Shown here one piece after another: positions 10,529 through 19,799 of a stretch of DNA of 64,000 nt (position 1 is its first letter; each line of letters opens with the position of its first letter). The notes beneath the pieces were generated by a model, which did no database searches, had not been told where the DNA came from, and saw only the letters and a list, made by a program, of their open reading frames with translations. The DNA lies in NCBI GenBank assembly GCA_003194525.1, contig NBIV01000014.1:124001-188000 (forward strand). The letters are read 5' to 3'. Made by a program: the position numbers and the translations under genes. The stretch is from Gracilariopsis chorda (lineage: Eukaryota; Rhodophyta; Florideophyceae; Gracilariales; Gracilariaceae).

Positions 10529-11242
10529 ATGACTATAGAAGTGCGCATGGCGTTCGTGTGTCCAGCGCTTTCGTTTGCAACCAGACGAGTCCCGACCTCA
10601 ACTTCATTTCTTCCAAAGCAACCCTTTCCAGCTAGAAAGAATCAGCGAACCAAAATGGCAACTCCGTCAATGCAAAACGTGGTACTCGTCGACATGGACA
10701 ACACTCTTGTAGATTGGGATAAAGAGTTTGCAAAACGTTGGGCTGAACATCGACCAGATGACGCTGCAGACATCATCAAAGATCGGCAACATTTTGAACT
10801 GGAACAGAACTTCAACAAGGAGTTAATGCCCATTGCGATTGAAATCATGTCGCAACCGGGGTTTTACGCTGCGCTGGAACCTCAACCTGGGGCTATTGGA
10901 GCGGTGAGAGAAATGAGTGATGCCGGTTTGCATGTTTTGTTTTGTACGGCTCCTATGCCGTTTCAGTATGAGACGTGTGTGGCGGAGAAGTACGCGTGGG
11001 TCAGGCAGTGGCTTGGTGAGGAGTTTCTGCCGAGGCTTATGATTACAAGAGACAAGACGGTTGTGAAGGGAAGGGTTTTGATAGACGATAAGCCGGCTGT
11101 GAAGGGGCGGTGTGACGAGCCCGAATGGGAGCACATTGTGTTTGAACAGCCTTACAATTTGGGTGTGAAAGGGCGACCGAGAATGAAGAACTGGGCGGAG
11201 TGGAGAGCAGTACTGAGCGAGTACTTTGAACTTAAGGCGTAG
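10529..11242 (+). CDS. 5'(3')-deoxyribonucleotidase (HAD superfamily, NT5C type)
   Basis: The protein has 237 residues from the first ATG (10529). In-frame ATGs at 10547 and 10655 would give 231 or 195 residues. The catalytic domain starts just after the last of these: HAD motif I VVLVDMDNTLVDWD (residues 51-64, nucleophile Asp55 and acid/base Asp57), motif II in FCTAPM, and motifs III/IV in TRDKTVVKGRVLIDDKP with the Lys and the Asp pair. These match 5'(3')-deoxyribonucleotidases, which dephosphorylate dNMPs and protect organelle or cytosolic dNTP pools. The N-terminal segment MAFVCPALSFATRRVPTSTS is short, hydroxylated, basic and free of acids, so an organelle isoform from ATG 10547 and a cytosolic one from 10655 are plausible. 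The site of translation start is inferred, not shown. Confidence 0.85.
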   Translation: MTIEVRMAFVCPALSFATRRVPTSTSFLPKQPFPARKNQRTKMATPSMQNVVLVDMDNTLVDWDKEFAKRWAEHRPDDAADIIKDRQHFELEQNFNKELMPIAIEIMSQPGFYAALEPQPGAIGAVREMSDAGLHVLFCTAPMPFQYETCVAEKYAWVRQWLGEEFLPRLMITRDKTVVKGRVLIDDKPAVKGRCDEPEWEHIVFEQPYNLGVKGRPRMKNWAEWRAVLSEYFELKA

Positions 11243-12475
11243 GGGCAACGCAGCAGCTGAGATTGAGATTGGTGCTGTGCATTGTGAGATAATGTTGATG
11301 TTTGGTATGTAGGAGATAAAGCATGGTTACAACATTGAACAGGAACCAAACTGCAATTGAAATGAGTAGCATTCCGTTTGCTGAACAAGTGGGGGTAGAC
11401 GGGAGGGGAAGGTTGCTAGTATCTACAGGAGATGCTCCCGGTAAGCATGTGCAGACTGCACATGAAAGGTTGTGAGGGATGGCCTCCTCTTTAGAGGTGA
11501 GTTCTGGTACAGGAGGATCAGGCTGTGGATGGAAGGTGGTAAGCGGGCTCAGGCTAGATACGTATTCCTTCCCGTATTCCTCTCAGGACGTGTAGCGTGG
11601 AGGATGCGCAAAGCCATCCAAGCGAAGTTGACCCAGGTGGCGACTGTAAGCAAGCTCTCAAGGGCGGCGTTGTTTGCTTGTGAAGATACGTTCTGATCGT
11701 CAAGGAGCGCGTTTACGTCGACTTGAGGTTTTGGACCAAAAATCGGCGTAAAAGCGGATAAGAGTTGCGTCTCGAGATAGAGTCTCTACTGCATCATATT
11801 GCTATCTGACGAGAAGAGACTCCGGTGAGCTCTTCGCTCGGGTGGGCGTAGGAGCTGGGCAGCGGGACTGTGGTTAGCTTCGTTGGCTGCGAGCAAGGCG
11901 GTCGGCGCGCAATGCATTGTGCATGCATTGTGCATGCATTGCAGGGCTAACTTAACTGGTTTCGTCAGGGAAACGGGTTGAAGGCCGAAAACGGTGCCGC
12001 GGCCGACAGCAAGTTCAACAAGGCAGCATCGGTAAGCAGGCCGCGAGTCAGTCGACTTGCCGTTGGCACTTGTTCGTTTCGTTTACACGTAAGGTTATGG
12101 TGGCTCGAGACGAGTGGTACACGCTTCGACACGTTTGCAAGCAGCCAGTCAACGCGCTGCAGCAATGCAAAGGGCGTACCCCCCCGCAGCGGTGCATGCT
12201 CACGAAGCGTCAAAACGGAACACGTAGCGCAAAATAACTCAAAATCAAACTCGAATTGGTGTCAGCGCGTCGGCCAGGCCATCAGCCACCGTCAACGGTA
12301 TTCCCGCTGCGTTCTCGCACCTAACACTTTGCTGTCCACAGTTCACTCCACCCACTCTTCATAATCCCTCATACAGCGCACCCCTGCCCTCTCCCCCAGT
12401 CCCCCGCTTCCCGTCCGCATCTTCCTTCAACTCCACCTTGTCGAAGCTGTCTCGCTCTTGCTTCTCGTTCCAAAC
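11243..12475. other. intergenic; promoter and leader of AIP1
   Basis: About 1.2 kb without a supported gene. It holds a short CATGCATTG repeat cluster at 11912-11944. The last 110 bases before the AIP1 ATG are strongly pyrimidine-rich, with C runs, which is typical of leaders in this window. Confidence 0.5.
11912..11944 (+). repeat. short direct repeat of TGCATGCATTG
   Basis: Three overlapping copies of a TGCATTG/TGCATGCATTG unit with 11-bp period lie about 540 bp upstream of the AIP1 start. The unit contains the palindrome TGCATGCA, similar to plant RY (CATGCA) elements; a regulatory role is speculation. Confidence 0.6.
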
Positions 12476-14296
12476 ATGGCTGATACACTCACTCTTCAAG
12501 ACGTTTACGTCGGCGTGCCCACTACTGTGCGCGGCGAGGCCACGCGCATTGCCTCTGATCCCTCGGGAAACTCCTCGCTTATCGCCTATGCGTCCGGTCG
12601 AGTCGCCGTCGTCCGATCACTTGACAACCCGCTAGACGCTCGCGTCTTTTCCAAGCACTCCGCTCCAGTCACCTGTACTTGCTTCTCTCCAGACGGAACG
12701 CTAGTCGCATCCGCCGATGAACATGGCTTCCTTCGCATCTGGAATGCCCAAACCACGTCCCAGACCACCGAGATGCAGGTTACCGCCTCCGCAATTCGCG
12801 ACGTTGCCTTCTCACCTGACGCCAAGTTTCTGGTAATTGCCGGTGACAGTCGCGGCGCTTTCGCAAAAGTCGTCAAGGTGCCGTCTGGCGGCAGCGCCGG
12901 TGTCTGCAATGGACATACCAAGAAGGGTCTGGCTTGCGATGTCATAAAGGGATGTATCGCTACCGGTAGTGAGGATATGAGTGTCGGTCTTTTTAAGGGC
13001 CCTCCTATTCGTGAGTTTGACACTCCCAAGTTCCTCAGACATCACAATGGTTTTGTTAATGCTGTGCGTTTCTCTCCCAGTGGCCAATATCTGGCTGTTG
13101 CATCTTCTGATAGAACTTTCACTGTTGTTGATGTCAACAGTAACGAAGTCGCTTGCACAGTTACGGAACATGCCGGAAGTGTAACCGGTGTTGTATGGCT
13201 TGATGATAACAACCTCATGACCAGCTCTAACGACAAGACAAACAAGTTTTGGTCCATCCCGGATGGAAAATGCCTGCGAACCATCAATTTTGGAAAGGAA
13301 GTCATGGACATGCAGGTTGGTTGCACCTACTCCAAGAAAGGTGGTGAAACCGTCTCGGTCAGTTTGAGGCCTCAGATCAACATCATTGACGCCGGTCAAG
13401 ACGCTGTGTCCAAAATTTTCCGTGGTCATTCGAAGCAAATCATCGGTGTTGCCGCTGTCGGAAACAAGCTCTTCACTGCTGACTATTCCGGTCTCATGGT
13501 AGCATGGCAAGTGGGCGCTGGAGGCGCACCGCTCAATTTTTCAGGAAAGGGGCCTGCTTCTTCTGTATGTGCGATTTCAGCAAACGAGGAGGTTGTTGCC
13601 AACGTTGGTTTGGACGGAAAGATCTTTATCACTCCCTTGAGCACCTTGAAATACAAGAAGCCAGTTGTTGTTAAGGGTGGTGGCGTAGACATCGCCGTGC
13701 CTATCTGTCCTACATCATCATACTCCGCCATTGTTGTGAACGAAACTCGCCTGGTCTCTGTGGATGCTGAAGGAGCTGCTATCACCGCCGAACTGAAGTT
13801 TGGAAACGGTGAAACGGGTACATCAGTGGCCGTGAATCCTGATGGACTTATTGCCGTCGGATTTGAAATTTCTGGGGGCTCTGGTGAATTGCGATTCTAC
13901 ACCCTGAACGACTCCAAGTTAGTGGGGGCTGGGGAGCCAATGCGCATGCCTTCTCCACCAAACAAGCTCGCGTTCTCTTCGGATGGAGAGTACATAGCTG
14001 TGGGCGAGAAATCCAGAAGAGTGAAGATTTACAACGCCACTACTCGAGAGACGGTTACCGGAGGTGGATTCGGGCATACTGCTCGAGTGGACGCGATTTC
14101 ATTCTCTCATGATGGAAGTCTGGTGGCTTCTGGAGGACTGGATGGCTCTGTTGCTGTGTGGCCTGTGAATTCTGAGGACGACCCTGTGAGACTTAAGACG
14201 GCGCACCGTGCCGGGGTGACGGGAATTGCTTTTGTTTCGGATAACTGCATCGTTACTTCCGGTGGTGACTCATGCGTGAGAACGTGGAACATGTAG
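12476..14296 (+). CDS. AIP1: actin-interacting protein 1 (WD40 double propeller, WDR1/AIP1)
   Basis: The protein has 606 residues from the ATG at 12476 (MADTLTLQDVYVG), which is the usual length of AIP1. The N-terminus with VYVGVPTTVRGEATRIASDPSGNSSL is the family-typical start of the first propeller. WD40 repeats run to the end, for example KHSAPVTCTCFSPDGTLVAS..GFLRIWN, HHNGFVNAVRFSPSGQYLAV and HTARVDAISFSHDGSLVASG..GSVAVW, closing with GGDSCVRTWNM. About 14 repeats in two beta-propellers are expected. Known role: it binds cofilin-decorated F-actin and promotes filament disassembly and barbed-end capping in the cytoplasm. The pyrimidine-rich leader and lack of introns match the rest of the island. 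It converges on the MFS-like gene, with 461 bp between them. Confidence 0.92.
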   Translation: MADTLTLQDVYVGVPTTVRGEATRIASDPSGNSSLIAYASGRVAVVRSLDNPLDARVFSKHSAPVTCTCFSPDGTLVASADEHGFLRIWNAQTTSQTTEMQVTASAIRDVAFSPDAKFLVIAGDSRGAFAKVVKVPSGGSAGVCNGHTKKGLACDVIKGCIATGSEDMSVGLFKGPPIREFDTPKFLRHHNGFVNAVRFSPSGQYLAVASSDRTFTVVDVNSNEVACTVTEHAGSVTGVVWLDDNNLMTSSNDKTNKFWSIPDGKCLRTINFGKEVMDMQVGCTYSKKGGETVSVSLRPQINIIDAGQDAVSKIFRGHSKQIIGVAAVGNKLFTADYSGLMVAWQVGAGGAPLNFSGKGPASSVCAISANEEVVANVGLDGKIFITPLSTLKYKKPVVVKGGGVDIAVPICPTSSYSAIVVNETRLVSVDAEGAAITAELKFGNGETGTSVAVNPDGLIAVGFEISGGSGELRFYTLNDSKLVGAGEPMRMPSPPNKLAFSSDGEYIAVGEKSRRVKIYNATTRETVTGGGFGHTARVDAISFSHDGSLVASGGLDGSVAVWPVNSEDDPVRLKTAHRAGVTGIAFVSDNCIVTSGGDSCVRTWNM

Positions 14297-14757
14297 AGGC
14301 TGGTACAGGCCGATAGAGAATTGCAGACTAGATCACGCTGTTTGTTTGTAGATAAGCACGCACGCACTCGGTGACGAACCGATTAAACCAAGGCAAGTTT
14401 AGTGTTCACTCCTGTGCCCTTGGTGTCATTTACAGGTGGAAACATCATCCCAAGATGTGGGCATGACGTGGAAGGTAACGTCCGCACACAGATGGTGCGG
14501 GAATGCGGACTGATGCGATTACAAGCCTAGACCGGCAATCCATTGGAGAGTCTCCCGCGGATAGCCGGTCTGGTCTCCAGAGGAGAAGCACAGAAAGTGT
14601 GTTTTGTTGAGTTGGTTTTCGTAGCAAACTGAGGCTCTAGTTATGATACATAGAGTTGAATTGTAATAGTGCAATTGGCGATCGACTAGGTTGCAGTTAG
14701 ATGAGAAGTTGGTGGTGGTAAGCCAGAGTTGAGCCAAACGCACGAAAACGGTAGAGA

Positions 14758-16077
14758 TTACACAGAGGTGGTGAATGTGTAATTCGAGGATTGCGCAGTG
14801 TGGTTGTCCAGCAAAGGGGTTTGTTCATGAGACAGATCGCTGGTCGATGCAGAGGTAGCCAGCAAAAAGGCAAACGGCGTGCAACAGCGAAGTACAAGAT
14901 GTGGAACAACAACGATAAGCGCGACAACAATCATAACTCTATACCAGACCAGAATAGCAAAATCAAATCCAGAACGCTCTGCAAGAACGCCGGCCAAAAA
15001 CATACCCAGCGCCTCTCCGCATGAGAAGGTGCGCGCAGCCAAAACGGCGATGGGATCGGTGACGGAATTGAGCGGTTGATTGGTAGTGGCGGCTATATCA
15101 GACACTGCTAGAACCAGAGATGCTGATGATCCTAATGCCATGAAGAAGAGACCGATTGTGATAAAGGAGTGGTGAACGAGAGATACACCTGTGAGGGCGG
15201 TGAGAATTCCGAGTGATACGGCTGTTCGAAGGGTGATGTGATTGGTTAGAAGGGGCGGAACAAGCGTCTCTGCTAGAAAGGCGGCGACGGCATGTAACGA
15301 AAAAAGCAAGGCCGGACGCATGTACGACGAGAGTGTGTTGTCCGGCGCCATGTAGGGAACCAGCAGCGGTCGCAGATAGGACGAAGTAGCGGCGGAAGCA
15401 AGCATGGCGATGAGCACGAGGATAAGACGCGGATGTTCACGCAGGGAAGGGAGAGCAGGCGAAGCCTCTGAAGGCGCGATCTGGGGCGCGTGAACGCGCT
15501 TGTGGTCATCTCGCAGCGCGAACGGCACGAGAACGGCATGGGCGAGAGCGAGGGCGAAAAAGGGCAGGGTCGGGAATCGGAAAAGCGCGGCAGCAAGCGG
15601 CGGAGCCAGCACTGCAGCGGCGGCAATGAAAGAGTGCAACAGCGCCAGACGCATTGCAAGAACTCGGCGATGCGCGCGTGCGGCCACGAGGGAGGCGTGC
15701 TGCGCAAGCGCAACGGTGCCGGCGACGGCGAGTGCGAGCGGCGGACAAACGCGCAGCGCGAGCAGCAGCGGCGGGACGGCAGCAACTGCGTGCAAGGCGC
15801 TGCGAAGAGCGCGGCGATTCGCCAGCACGGCGACGGGCAGTAGCAGCGGCGGAAGCACGAAAGCGCCAAGCGCGGCGGCGACGCCGAACGCGGAGCGCAC
15901 GCCCAACAACGGCAGCACCGGCGCCGCAGCCGCGTACGTCGCGTGCGTCAGCGCCGCGTGCACCGCGCGTCGCCCCAGACCCGCCCCCGCGTTGTCTTCT
16001 TCTTCGTCTTCCATCAAGCGCATCCTCCCATCGCCTTCCTCCGTCATCAGCGCCGCCCCCACAGCCGCACCACTCAT
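14758..16077 (-). CDS. major facilitator superfamily-like transporter
   Basis: A 439-residue protein starts at an ATG complementary to 16075-16077. The N-terminal 25 residues are acidic and cytosolic. About twelve hydrophobic segments follow, very rich in Ala and Leu in the first half. A charged central loop (about 190-215, RDDHKRVHAPQIAPSEASPALPSLREHPR) separates two six-helix halves, as in MFS carriers. The C-terminal tail of about 40 residues is Ser/Thr-rich. I see no clear MFS signature motif in the first cytosolic loop, so the substrate is unknown and even the family call is by topology. The 5' half has extremely high GC, which produces long shadow frames on the other strand. It shares a 533-bp divergent promoter region with the PH-domain gene. 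Confidence 0.65.
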   Translation of the reverse strand: MSGAAVGAALMTEEGDGRMRLMEDEEEDNAGAGLGRRAVHAALTHATYAAAAPVLPLLGVRSAFGVAAALGAFVLPPLLLPVAVLANRRALRSALHAVAAVPPLLLALRVCPPLALAVAGTVALAQHASLVAARAHRRVLAMRLALLHSFIAAAAVLAPPLAAALFRFPTLPFFALALAHAVLVPFALRDDHKRVHAPQIAPSEASPALPSLREHPRLILVLIAMLASAATSSYLRPLLVPYMAPDNTLSSYMRPALLFSLHAVAAFLAETLVPPLLTNHITLRTAVSLGILTALTGVSLVHHSFITIGLFFMALGSSASLVLAVSDIAATTNQPLNSVTDPIAVLAARTFSCGEALGMFLAGVLAERSGFDFAILVWYRVMIVVALIVVVPHLVLRCCTPFAFLLATSASTSDLSHEQTPLLDNHTAQSSNYTFTTSV

Positions 16078-16146
16078 CTATAAGGCGCACTGCCGCTGTA
16101 AGCAGCCTCATCGGCGCCAAACCGGCACCGACTCAATGTGCGTTGT

Positions 16147-16280
16147 GTGAAACGTGTATCGTTTGCACCAATCACAGCGCAGAGTTCAACGCTGCCACGG
16201 AGGCGGTCCTCTCGCCCGCCCCGCTTGCTGCGCAAGGGTGAACTCTGCGCTGTGATTGGTGCAATGGTGACACGTTTTAC
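16147..16280. promoter_or_regulatory. 42-bp inverted repeat with opposed CCAAT boxes in a divergent promoter
   Basis: Arms at 16147-16188 and 16239-16280 are complementary over about 42 bp with roughly five mismatches, separated by 50 bp. The innermost 26-27 bp match perfectly. Each arm contains CACCAATCACAGCG, so CCAAT occurs forward in one arm (16168-16172) and reversed in the other (16256-16260). A third CCAAT is at 16336-16340. The structure sits between the start codons of the MFS-like (-) and PH-domain (+) genes. CCAAT boxes are NF-Y sites in eukaryotes; a bidirectional promoter is my inference. Confidence 0.65.
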
Positions 16281-16610
16281 ACAAGCCGCATTTCAGCGGG
16301 TGCGCCAAAGCGCCCGTCCACGTGTACCCCCACAGCCAATGAAAAGAGGCCATTCCGGTGGCCACGGCGCGCGAATGCGCCGTGATACAGCAGTGCCGCG
16401 TGGCGATCATGGTTTCGTAACGGCCGCTATAGATGAGTTGTAAACGGCGAACGGCTCGCTGCGTTGACGCTGCAGCGCGTCAACGTCTCCACGAGCCGCC
16501 GCGAGTGCTGCCATTGAAGAGCTCCGCACAGTGTTTCAGTCACCCACAGTCGCTTCCCCCCCCCCCCCCCCCTTTGCTCTCCCCGCAATGCCGCCCACAT
16601 CCACTGCGCC

Positions 16611-17897
16611 ATGGGGATCCCCGGTCTTCGTTCAGACAAGGAGAACGTCCCGCTCCCCCGCTTCTCACGCCCGTGGGACAACGTCTCGCCGCCCCCAATT
16701 CCCCCACCGCAGTCTCCTCCCCTTGCGGACTTCTTCGCCAATCCCGCCCCGTCCAACGTCCCCACACATCTCTCTACTCGTCTCGGCAACCGAGAGCTCA
16801 AACCGCCCTATGCACCATTGATCCCTCCCCCCCTCGCCGCATTGCCGCTCCCCCCCAAACCCCCACCATCACACCCTCGCGACGACGCCATCGAGAGCAT
16901 CCCTAAAGTCGGCCTCTGCATTCAGGACGACACCCCACCCCCGCGACTAAGTCGCTCCCGAGCCACCACCACCGAACCATCCTCCTCGACCTCTGATCAC
17001 CCCGATATGCCTCCGCGCTTCTCCTACCGTCGCTCTGTACGTTTTCCAAGCGTCAACACCGTGCCCGATCGTCCTGATTCCAGCGCCCGTTCCTTTCGCC
17101 TCGTCGCTGCCGAAAATCTCAACTTCCTCCCCTCATCTTCATCCTTCCTCGACTTCAACGATGACGAGCGCTTACAAAAGCTCTCGCAGAACGTTGCGCC
17201 ACAGCAAAACCCCCTCTGGCACGGCCTGTCCTTCGACGACGCCGATTCGTTCTCCACGTTTGGAACTTTGGACAACCACGTTCCGGATGCCCCGATCCCG
17301 CCCACACAGGACCAGATGCCCAGACCAAACTCTGACGAAAGCCAGGCAGCCCCACTCCCGACCGCGTCCTCCCCTGACGACGACGACGGTGCGCTTGACG
17401 TTCCGAAACGGATCGTGTCTCGTCCAGCTGCTACAGGTGCTCTCAAGGACTTGCAACGAGCAAGCATCACGGCTGGACGCGAGCTGGCGTCTAGTTTGAG
17501 GATGATGGCAGAAGCCGAAAAGAAAGGCAACGTCGCCGCATCAGTGCCACGCGCTGGAAGTGTTTCAAAGGCGCAAGGAGAGTTATTATTGCGCAGTCGC
17601 ATCTTTCGGAGGTGGAACTTGAGATATGCATCCATTGTGCATCAAGGTTATTTCGGCGCCGTTTTACTACTGTTTCGCCCGGAGAGTAGAGGCGTGCTTG
17701 GAAGCATTGCTTTGCGAAATAGTAAGATGATCGCTCTTACGGAGACGGCGGTGCGTCGCCTCGAGTCGAAGAAACCCAACTCCCCGTTCATGTTTGAACT
17801 TCGTACCAGTCAACGAACGTACACGTTTGGATGTAAGGAAGCGGAAGGAAGGGAGTTTTGGGTGAATCACCTGAGCTTACCTGATGGCGGGGGATGA
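16611..17897 (+). CDS. PH-domain protein with long disordered proline-rich N-terminus
   Basis: The protein has 428 residues from the ATG at 16611, 38 bp after a run of 17 C (16556-16572). Residues 1-315 are disordered: proline-rich stretches (PPPIPPPQSPPLADFF), Ser/Asp-rich segments and no transmembrane helix. Residues about 325-422 form a pleckstrin-homology domain: LLRSRIFRRWNLRYASIVHQGYFGAVLLLF, then GSIALRNSKMIALTE, then SPFMFELRTSQRTYTFGCKEAEGREFWVNHL with the hallmark Trp in the last helix. PH domains bind phosphoinositides or proteins at membranes; which ligand is unknown. The N-terminal extension may carry docking motifs. It converges on the cysteine-rich membrane protein gene. Confidence 0.75.
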   Translation: MGIPGLRSDKENVPLPRFSRPWDNVSPPPIPPPQSPPLADFFANPAPSNVPTHLSTRLGNRELKPPYAPLIPPPLAALPLPPKPPPSHPRDDAIESIPKVGLCIQDDTPPPRLSRSRATTTEPSSSTSDHPDMPPRFSYRRSVRFPSVNTVPDRPDSSARSFRLVAAENLNFLPSSSSFLDFNDDERLQKLSQNVAPQQNPLWHGLSFDDADSFSTFGTLDNHVPDAPIPPTQDQMPRPNSDESQAAPLPTASSPDDDDGALDVPKRIVSRPAATGALKDLQRASITAGRELASSLRMMAEAEKKGNVAASVPRAGSVSKAQGELLLRSRIFRRWNLRYASIVHQGYFGAVLLLFRPESRGVLGSIALRNSKMIALTETAVRRLESKKPNSPFMFELRTSQRTYTFGCKEAEGREFWVNHLSLPDGGG

Positions 17898-18316
17898 AAC
17901 GGCAAGTGATATGACACCTTTTTTGGTTTGGACTCCCAGCGTGACTGACCGCCATGCGCGTGTGGTTTGTCCGTACCGACTTTCGCTTTTCGATTGCCTA
18001 ATTGTTGTTTTTTTTTGTCTTTTTTTGTCTTTTTTTGTTGTTTTTCCTTTCCTTCCTGCGTCCGTTTCGTCTCGCATTGCAGTCAGGTGTACCGTCGTAC
18101 CGAAAGTACCTGCGACTGCTTTTTGTTCTGTAAAGATTGCTACTGTTTAGCATCGCACCGCTCCGTATCCGTCTCCGCAAACCGGAGCACTGAATATATT
18201 TATGAGCAGCAAAGAGGCGAAAAGTGTGTGTGTGTGTATGTGTGTGCGTTTTGTTCTTTTTTGTTTTCTGTTTATTTGCTACTGCTAGAAAGGAGGTAAA
18301 GAGTGGCCGTCGGGGT
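17898..18316. repeat. convergent 3' spacer with T-rich and TG-repeat tracts
   Basis: Between two converging stop codons lies a poly-T region with repeated GTCTTTTTTT units (18007-18055) and a TG dinucleotide repeat (18224-18246). No coding frame is supported. The T tracts may act in 3'-end formation of the PH-domain gene. Confidence 0.7.
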
Positions 18317-19048
18317 TCATGTCTTGGAGTCGGACGAATCGTGACCTAGCGGTGCAAACTCAGGGATGGGATCGAGTGCACAATTACTGCTCTTTGTTTG
18401 TAAAGGCGGTGGCATGGAATCGGGATGGAGCATTGGCTCGTCGTCCGGAATTTTCGGCAGCACTGTGGCAGGTCTAGCAAGCTCGCCCGACAAGCTTCTA
18501 CTATGCCGCGAAGCCGCAGGACGATAAGCGCCCTGCAAAGTGTTGTAGTTGATCATGGGACCCGAGCTAGGCAGCACTCGAGCGTGCTCCGACGCGGTTG
18601 TAGTTGCGATGTTGTTGTAGCCGTCGAAGCGCTTGTAAAGGCCGTATAGCAGAAGCGCGACTGAGATTACTATGAAGAGTGACGGAACCACCTCCAAGAT
18701 CCATCCTTTTCTTACTATGCAGTCCGAAGTTACCATGGATGAGACTTGTCCACAGGTTATTGGAAACACGGAGGCGCAGGTGTCTACGTCACATTGCGCA
18801 CAGCTCTGAACGTCGAACGAGGTGTCGGTGGGCGGTACGCAGTCAGTTCGGCCGCTTTTTCCAATGCTGTAGCAACAATCGCACTGACAAGTGTTCTCAA
18901 GCGCGGAGGCTGCCGCGGTGATTCTTGATATCCACTTGTCGCGGCTATGACTGGCGCAGGAGGGGGGAATAGCGGCGATGAGAAGCAAGACGGTTAGGAA
19001 GAAGCTCACGACGGTACGTGGGGTTTGCGATTGGATGCAAGGATGCAT
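18317..19048 (-). CDS. type I membrane protein with ten-cysteine ectodomain
   Basis: A 243-residue protein starts at an ATG complementary to 19046-19048. An upstream extension to 19207 has only a TTG start. Residues 12-33 (VVSFFLTVLLLIAAIPPSCAS) are a classical signal peptide. The ectodomain (about 34-115) has ten cysteines (54, 56, 58, 59, 70, 83, 86, 91, 99, 110), including a CQCDCC cluster, suggesting a disulphide-rich extracellular or lumenal module. A membrane helix (about 119-137, EVVPSLFIVISVALLLYGL) is followed by KRF and a 105-residue cytosolic tail, Ser/Pro-rich, with possible trafficking or phosphorylation sites. I know no named family with this cysteine pattern. The gene is on the same strand as the syntaxin downstream of it on the map but separated by 750 bp. 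Confidence 0.7.
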   Translation of the reverse strand: MHPCIQSQTPRTVVSFFLTVLLLIAAIPPSCASHSRDKWISRITAAASALENTCQCDCCYSIGKSGRTDCVPPTDTSFDVQSCAQCDVDTCASVFPITCGQVSSMVTSDCIVRKGWILEVVPSLFIVISVALLLYGLYKRFDGYNNIATTTASEHARVLPSSGPMINYNTLQGAYRPAASRHSRSLSGELARPATVLPKIPDDEPMLHPDSMPPPLQTKSSNCALDPIPEFAPLGHDSSDSKT

Positions 19049-19799
19049 GCTTGCTTTTTTTTTCTCTTTTTGGCCACCGATGATGAATGCGAAGGCACTC
19101 TGTTGCAAGAGTGCTATGAGAAGGGCGAATGGTTTACGTAGCAGAGATGCCAACGTGAAGTGGAGAAAAGGGAAAGTGCGCGCCCGGGCGGGATGGATAG
19201 AACGCAACGGGAAAAGCGGAGTTAATGACGAACTTTGGGCTTTGTTTTTTACTGACGCAGTGCAGCAAAATCAGCTGCGCGTCAACCACGCATGTGACGT
19301 GGCGCCTCGACAAGCGGAGAAATCACACACAGTAACATACAAGTGGCCATTTGGACGCCTCGCACAGAGACCAACGGCACTCACGGATCGTGTTCCAAGC
19401 TTAACACCTTGCCACATGCATAGATATCTACCCGTTTACGTAAAACGCGCAGAGAACATCACAACTGAGCGTGGCGTTGCAGCTCAACGGCTGACGATAC
19501 ACCCAATGCGCGCATACTGGCGACTGCCAAATTGCGCCGCGCTGAACATATTCATGCCCGGGATTCATGCTTTGCACGCAAGAGCCGTTTGCAAATACAT
19601 GCGAGTGGCAAGATTGGGTCGAAGCAAACGGTTCGAAAAGGGAGCGGTTCTGCTATTTACTGGCGGTGCTGTGTACTGGGATCCAACGAAGATAAGCGTA
19701 GCTGCCTGCGAAAACACAAAAAAAAATCATTAGAGCGAGAGACAAGGAGGGAGAAACATGGGCACATCGAGAGAGACAAGTAGCGTTTGTACGATATTG
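19049..19799. other. intergenic, no gene recognised
   Basis: This is the promoter side of the cysteine-rich membrane protein gene and the 3' side of the syntaxin gene. A 251-codon plus-strand frame (18978-19733) crosses it but is antisense to the signal peptide region and has no motif, so I treat it as chance. Confidence 0.5.

Noticed and set aside
11472-11696. 74-codon frame between the nucleotidase and AIP1
   Set aside because: No motif; basic random composition; nothing suggests translation.
15490-16241. several long frames rich in Arg and Ala on both strands
   Set aside because: They are shadows of the very GC-rich, Ala/Leu-rich 5' half of the MFS-like gene; only the minus-strand frame starting at 16077 gives regular membrane helices.
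18978-19733. 251-codon plus-strand frame
   Set aside because: It begins antisense to the signal peptide of the cysteine-rich membrane protein, has no motif and a mixed composition; most likely chance in GC-rich sequence.
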